Positions 6,731 through 8,920 of a stretch of 8,920 nucleotides of DNA are shown here, piece by piece (the stretch's first letter is position 1; each line of letters opens with the position of its first letter). Below the pieces are notes generated by a model. That model saw only the letters and a list, made by a program, of their open reading frames with translations. It was not told the origin of the DNA and made no database searches. A program made the translations under genes and the position numbers. The DNA is from Campylobacterota bacterium (GTDB lineage: Bacteria > Campylobacterota > Campylobacteria > Campylobacterales > Sulfurovaceae), in assembly GCA_015488875.1 (NCBI GenBank), contig WFMX01000329.1, forward strand, positions 1-8,920. Reading direction: 5' to 3'.

Positions 6731-7438
6731 TTATATAGTGATAGCAGTATCTAATGCTATGTGCATCATCTCTGTAAATTTGGTCTGTCTCTCCTCGGGT
6801 GTAGTCGCTTCACCTGTACGGATATGGTCTGAAACTGTGAGTATGGTGAGTGCTTTTGCTCCAAACTCAGATGCCACACCATAGAGTCCAGCCGCTTCCA
6901 TATCTACACCCAATATATTGTACTTCTCTAGTGTATCAAAAAACTCGGGTATAGGAGTGTAGAAGAGATCTGCAGAGAATATATTGCCGACTTTCACAGC
7001 GACATCATGCTCTGCTGAACACTCTACGGCTCTTTGCAGTAGCCCATAGTCCGCTATAGCCGCGAAGTCAAAGCCATTAAATCTCGTGCGGTTGACATTG
7101 GAGTCTGTGCTAGCCCCCATACCTATGACAACATCTAGTACTTTCACATCCCCACTCACCGCACCACAAGTACCTACACGGATGATGTTTTCTACACCAT
7201 ACTCGGTAATAAGCTCTTTGGCATATATGGAGCATGATGGTATACCCATACCACTACCCATAACTGATACTCTCTTGCCTTTATATGTACCAGTGAAGCC
7301 TAGCATATTTCTGACATTTGTCACCTCCTTGGCATCATCGAGAAAGTTGTCTGCTATATATTTGGCTCTGAGTGGATCCCCAGGGAAAAGAACGCTCTTT
7401 GCGAAGTCTCCCTCATTTGCATTGATATGTGCTGTCAT
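6731..7438 (-). CDS. deoD: Purine-nucleoside phosphorylase (DeoD type, hexameric)
   Basis: Cytoplasmic enzyme cleaving purine (deoxy)nucleosides with phosphate to the base and (deoxy)ribose-1-phosphate. The 235-residue chain follows E. coli DeoD almost throughout. Key residues occur at matching numbers: H4 (contributed to the neighbouring subunit's site), G20 and R24 in PGDPLRAKYIA, R43, R87, the VDMEAAG nucleoside site (M180, E181), catalytic D204 in VSDHIRTG and R217. Position 90 of the phosphate site is Thr instead of the E. coli Ser (RVGTCGA), a conservative change. The C terminus stops a few residues early. ATG 7438 lies 2 nt after the deoB stop, with AAAAGGA running into that stop. Its product is the substrate of DeoB. 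Confidence 0.97.
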   Translation of the reverse strand: MTAHINANEGDFAKSVLFPGDPLRAKYIADNFLDDAKEVTNVRNMLGFTGTYKGKRVSVMGSGMGIPSCSIYAKELITEYGVENIIRVGTCGAVSGDVKVLDVVIGMGASTDSNVNRTRFNGFDFAAIADYGLLQRAVECSAEHDVAVKVGNIFSADLFYTPIPEFFDTLEKYNILGVDMEAAGLYGVASEFGAKALTILTVSDHIRTGEATTPEERQTKFTEMMHIALDTAITI

Positions 7439-7440
7439 AA

Positions 7441-8712
7441 TTATCCTTTTGTTTTAGTAATGTCATTGTAGAAACTCTTGCCAACTATAAGTGAGTCGAG
7501 TCCGTGATGTGAAGCTATAGTCTGCCCTATATCGGCGAAGCTATATCTATGTCCTATATTTGTAGGTTTGATATTTTTCCCATATACGATGAGAGGTATA
7601 TGCTCTCTCGTGTGGTCAGTCCCCCACCAAGTAGGATCACAGCCATGGTCTGCTGTAAGGATGAGTATATCATCATCACCTAGTAGCTCCATCAGCTCAG
7701 GAAGTCTACTATCAAAAAGCTCGAGTGCTTTCGCATATCCAGAGACATCTCTCCTATGTCCAAAATCTGCATCGAAGTTGACAAAGTTTGTAAATATGAT
7801 GCTCTCACTCTGTGTCGATTTGACCGCCTCCAGTGTAGCATCAAAGAGTGGTGAGATGCCATTGGCTTTATAAGCTTGTGTGATACCACAACCAGCGAAT
7901 ATATCTTTGATCTTTCCGACACTCACTACCTCTTTGCCACCCTCTTTCATCATATCAAGGATAGTCTTTGCAGGTGGGGTGACGGAGTAGTCATGTCGGT
8001 TGGCAGTACGAGCGAAATCTGAAGCACTACTACCGACAAAAGGTCTCGCTATGACTCTAGCTATATTGTATTTGTCTACTAGCCTTCGTGCTATCTCACA
8101 TATCTCATAGAGTCTATCGAGTCCGAAGCTCTCTTCGTGACAAGCTATCTGAAAGACACTATCAGCAGAGGTATATAGTATAGGTTTGCCTGTACGCATA
8201 TGCTCCTCGCCTAGCTCTTTGAGTATCACTGTGCCTGATGAGTGGCAGTTGCCTAGATATCCATCGAGTCTGGACTCTTGTAGAAATTCATCGAGTAGTT
8301 CTCTGGGGAAACTATCTTTTTTCTTTTTGAAGTATCCCCAAGCGAAGTTGACAGGGACTCCCATCATCTCCCAATGACCACTCGATGTATCTTTGCCAGT
8401 CGATAGCTCTGATGCGTAACCATAAGCACCGATAGGCTCTATCTCTTCATCCAATCCCTTAGGGTAGCAACCACCCCAGCTCTCTTTGGCAGCCAATCCT
8501 AGACCGAGTCTATTGAGGTTTGGTATTTGAAGCGGTCCACTTCTGCCCTTCTCTGCTACGCCTGCTTCACAAAAAGCAGCGATATTACACAAGGTATTTG
8601 CTCCATCATCATTGAATGGTCTCCCCTCAGGTGTGATATCGCTAAACTTACATGCATCGCTTGCCCCACCTATGCCAAACGAATCCATCAACGCTATAAT
8701 AGTTCTCTTCAT
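7441..8712 (-). CDS. deoB: Phosphopentomutase
   Basis: Manganese-dependent enzyme of the alkaline-phosphatase superfamily that interconverts (deoxy)ribose-1-phosphate and -5-phosphate, linking nucleoside cleavage to central metabolism. All expected metal ligands are present with family spacing: D10 (MDSFG), D314 and H319 (NFDADFGHRRD), D355 and H356 (TADHG), and H367 (TDHTRE). The phosphorylated threonine is T109 in STGKDTSSGHWE. The substrate-binding cap region holds GNCHSSGT (154-161) and YTSADSVFQIA (180-190). At 423 residues it is about 16 longer than the E. coli protein, partly from an insertion around residues 26-36 (ITPEGRPFNDD). It is the first gene of the operon. ATG 8712 is preceded by AAAGGAG with a 7-nt spacer. 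Only about 29 bp separate the start codon from repeated DNA. Confidence 0.97.
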   Translation of the reverse strand: MKRTIIALMDSFGIGGASDACKFSDITPEGRPFNDDGANTLCNIAAFCEAGVAEKGRSGPLQIPNLNRLGLGLAAKESWGGCYPKGLDEEIEPIGAYGYASELSTGKDTSSGHWEMMGVPVNFAWGYFKKKKDSFPRELLDEFLQESRLDGYLGNCHSSGTVILKELGEEHMRTGKPILYTSADSVFQIACHEESFGLDRLYEICEIARRLVDKYNIARVIARPFVGSSASDFARTANRHDYSVTPPAKTILDMMKEGGKEVVSVGKIKDIFAGCGITQAYKANGISPLFDATLEAVKSTQSESIIFTNFVNFDADFGHRRDVSGYAKALELFDSRLPELMELLGDDDILILTADHGCDPTWWGTDHTREHIPLIVYGKNIKPTNIGHRYSFADIGQTIASHHGLDSLIVGKSFYNDITKTKG

Positions 8713-8719
8713 TTTGATA

Positions 8720-8726
8720 CTCCTTT
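8720..8726 (-). promoter_or_regulatory. Ribosome binding site of deoB
   Basis: AAAGGAG on the minus strand, 7 nt before the ATG at 8712. It is a near-complete anti-SD match and settles the start. Between it and the repeat there is no room for a full sigma-70 promoter, and I found no convincing -35/-10 pair in 8713-8766. Confidence 0.85.
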
Positions 8727-8741
8727 AGTACTTATCTTCCA

Positions 8742-8766
8742 TGCAACACCGTTATGCTACAGCCGA
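8742..8766 (-). repeat. 25-bp direct repeat, copy A (half core module)
   Basis: Identical over 25 bp to 8840-8864. It corresponds to the inner part of the 39-bp core module and lies in the deoB leader, 16 bp upstream of the ribosome binding site. Its presence outside the hairpin pair suggests that the array continues core-hairpin-core-hairpin. Confidence 0.9.
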
Positions 8767-8772
8767 CGATAG

Positions 8773-8829
8773 GGGTCTGGTGATTTGTGATGCGTGGAGC
8801 GTAGCGGAATGCATCGCAATCACCTGCCC
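8773..8829 (-). repeat. Long hairpin of copy 2, deoB-proximal
   Basis: Arms 8773-8793 and 8811-8829 pair along most of their length with two small bulges and few mismatches. The loop (8794-8810) contains GGAGCGTAGCGGAA, related to the loop of hairpin I in copy 1. Confidence 0.8.
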
Positions 8830-8866
8830 TCGGCTAAACTGCAACACCGTTATGCTACAGCCGAGG
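8828..8866 (-). repeat. 39-bp core module of copy 2
   Basis: Bounded by a perfect 8-bp inverted repeat, CCTCGGCT (8828-8835) and AGCCGAGG (8859-8866), around a 23-nt loop. Its reverse complement matches 3322-3360 at 33 of 39 positions. It includes copy B of the 25-bp direct repeat (8840-8864). Confidence 0.85.
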
Positions 8867-8919
8867 TCAGGTGCTAACGATTCACTCCACTTCGTTACGC
8901 AAATCATTATCACCAGACC
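8865..8919 (-). repeat. Long hairpin of copy 2, window-edge side
   Basis: Arms 8865-8882 and 8902-8919 pair at 15 of 18 positions around a 19-nt loop (8883-8901) containing CACTCCACTTCGTTACGC. This is the complement-strand form of the GCGTAGCGAAGCGGAGTG loop of copy 1. It faces the other hairpin of copy 2 as an inverted unit. Confidence 0.8.
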
Positions 8920-8920
8920 C

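Larger units (their letters stand above)
3547..8712 (-). other. Nucleoside uptake and catabolism operon (deoB-deoD-tsx-deoA-GNAT fusion-cdd)
   Basis: Six same-strand genes with junctions of 2, 9, 8, 0 and -4 nt in transcription order. Most ribosome binding sites overlap the stop or end of the gene before, so they are expected to be co-transcribed and translationally coupled. Together they import nucleosides, deaminate cytidine, cleave nucleosides and isomerise the sugar phosphate. deoC, udp, an inner-membrane permease and a DeoR/CytR-type regulator are not in the window. Confidence 0.9.
8767..8920 (-). repeat. Structured intergenic repeat element, copy 2 (inverted relative to copy 1), cut by window edge
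   Basis: Begins with CGATAGGGGTCTGGTGA, the same terminus as copy 1, and reaches the window end in CACCAGACCC, which looks like the start of the opposite terminus. It contains two long hairpins flanking a 39-bp core. The core reads in the opposite orientation to copy 1, so the two elements form an inverted pair around the nucleoside operon. No coding sequence is present. It lies directly upstream of deoB, so any promoter is within it or beyond it. Confidence 0.8.

Noticed and set aside
7086..7457. Plus-strand open frame opposite deoD
   Set aside because: It is a shadow of the highly conserved deoD frame, with no family motif of its own.
8713..8766. Sigma-70 promoter for deoB
   Set aside because: Elements such as TAGCAT or TTGCAT match weakly and lack a partner at 16-18 bp spacing.
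8527..8772. Plus-strand open frame running from deoB into the repeat
   Set aside because: It mostly mirrors deoB and ends in repeat DNA; no ribosome binding site or recognisable domain.
8742..8920. CRISPR array
   Set aside because: Only two direct copies, separated by a hairpin module rather than a spacer, with inverted related units and no cas genes.

Overview
The window shows a Gram-negative bacterium: it encodes a Tsx-type outer-membrane nucleoside channel with a signal peptide. The DNA is moderately AT-rich and uses ATA (Ile) and AGA (Arg) codons freely in both halves. That style would suit a Campylobacterota relative (Sulfurovum/Sulfurimonas type), but this placement is a weak inference. 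The nucleoside enzymes align residue for residue with their gammaproteobacterial counterparts, which leaves the lineage open.

Left part (1-3259, + strand): the end of a cell-surface polysaccharide cluster. A GT-B glycosyltransferase, probably the C-terminal part of a longer protein cut by the window edge, is followed by two consecutive acyltransferase-3 (OafA-like) integral membrane proteins. The three genes are tightly packed and probably decorate an exported glycan or O-antigen.

Convergent junction (3259-3546): no gene. It holds a roughly 257-bp structured repeat with near-perfect 19-bp terminal inverted repeats, two long hairpins, a 39-bp core with inverted ends, and an AT-rich tail.

Main part (3547-8712, - strand): a compact six-gene nucleoside-catabolism operon, transcribed deoB - deoD - tsx - deoA - (YgjV-like/GNAT-like fusion) - cdd. 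Junctions are 0-9 nt or overlap by 4 nt, and most Shine-Dalgarno sequences overlap the preceding stop codon or gene end. Tsx admits nucleosides across the outer membrane. Cdd deaminates (deoxy)cytidine. DeoA and DeoD cleave pyrimidine and purine (deoxy)nucleosides to (deoxy)ribose-1-phosphate. DeoB converts these to the 5-phosphates. No deoC aldolase, uridine phosphorylase, inner-membrane nucleoside transporter or regulator is visible. The membrane/GNAT fusion is an unexplained partner.

Right edge (8742-8920+): a second copy of the same structured repeat, in opposite orientation, lies directly upstream of deoB and runs off the window. The nucleoside operon is therefore bracketed by an inverted pair of these multi-hairpin elements. 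This is the most unusual feature of the window.
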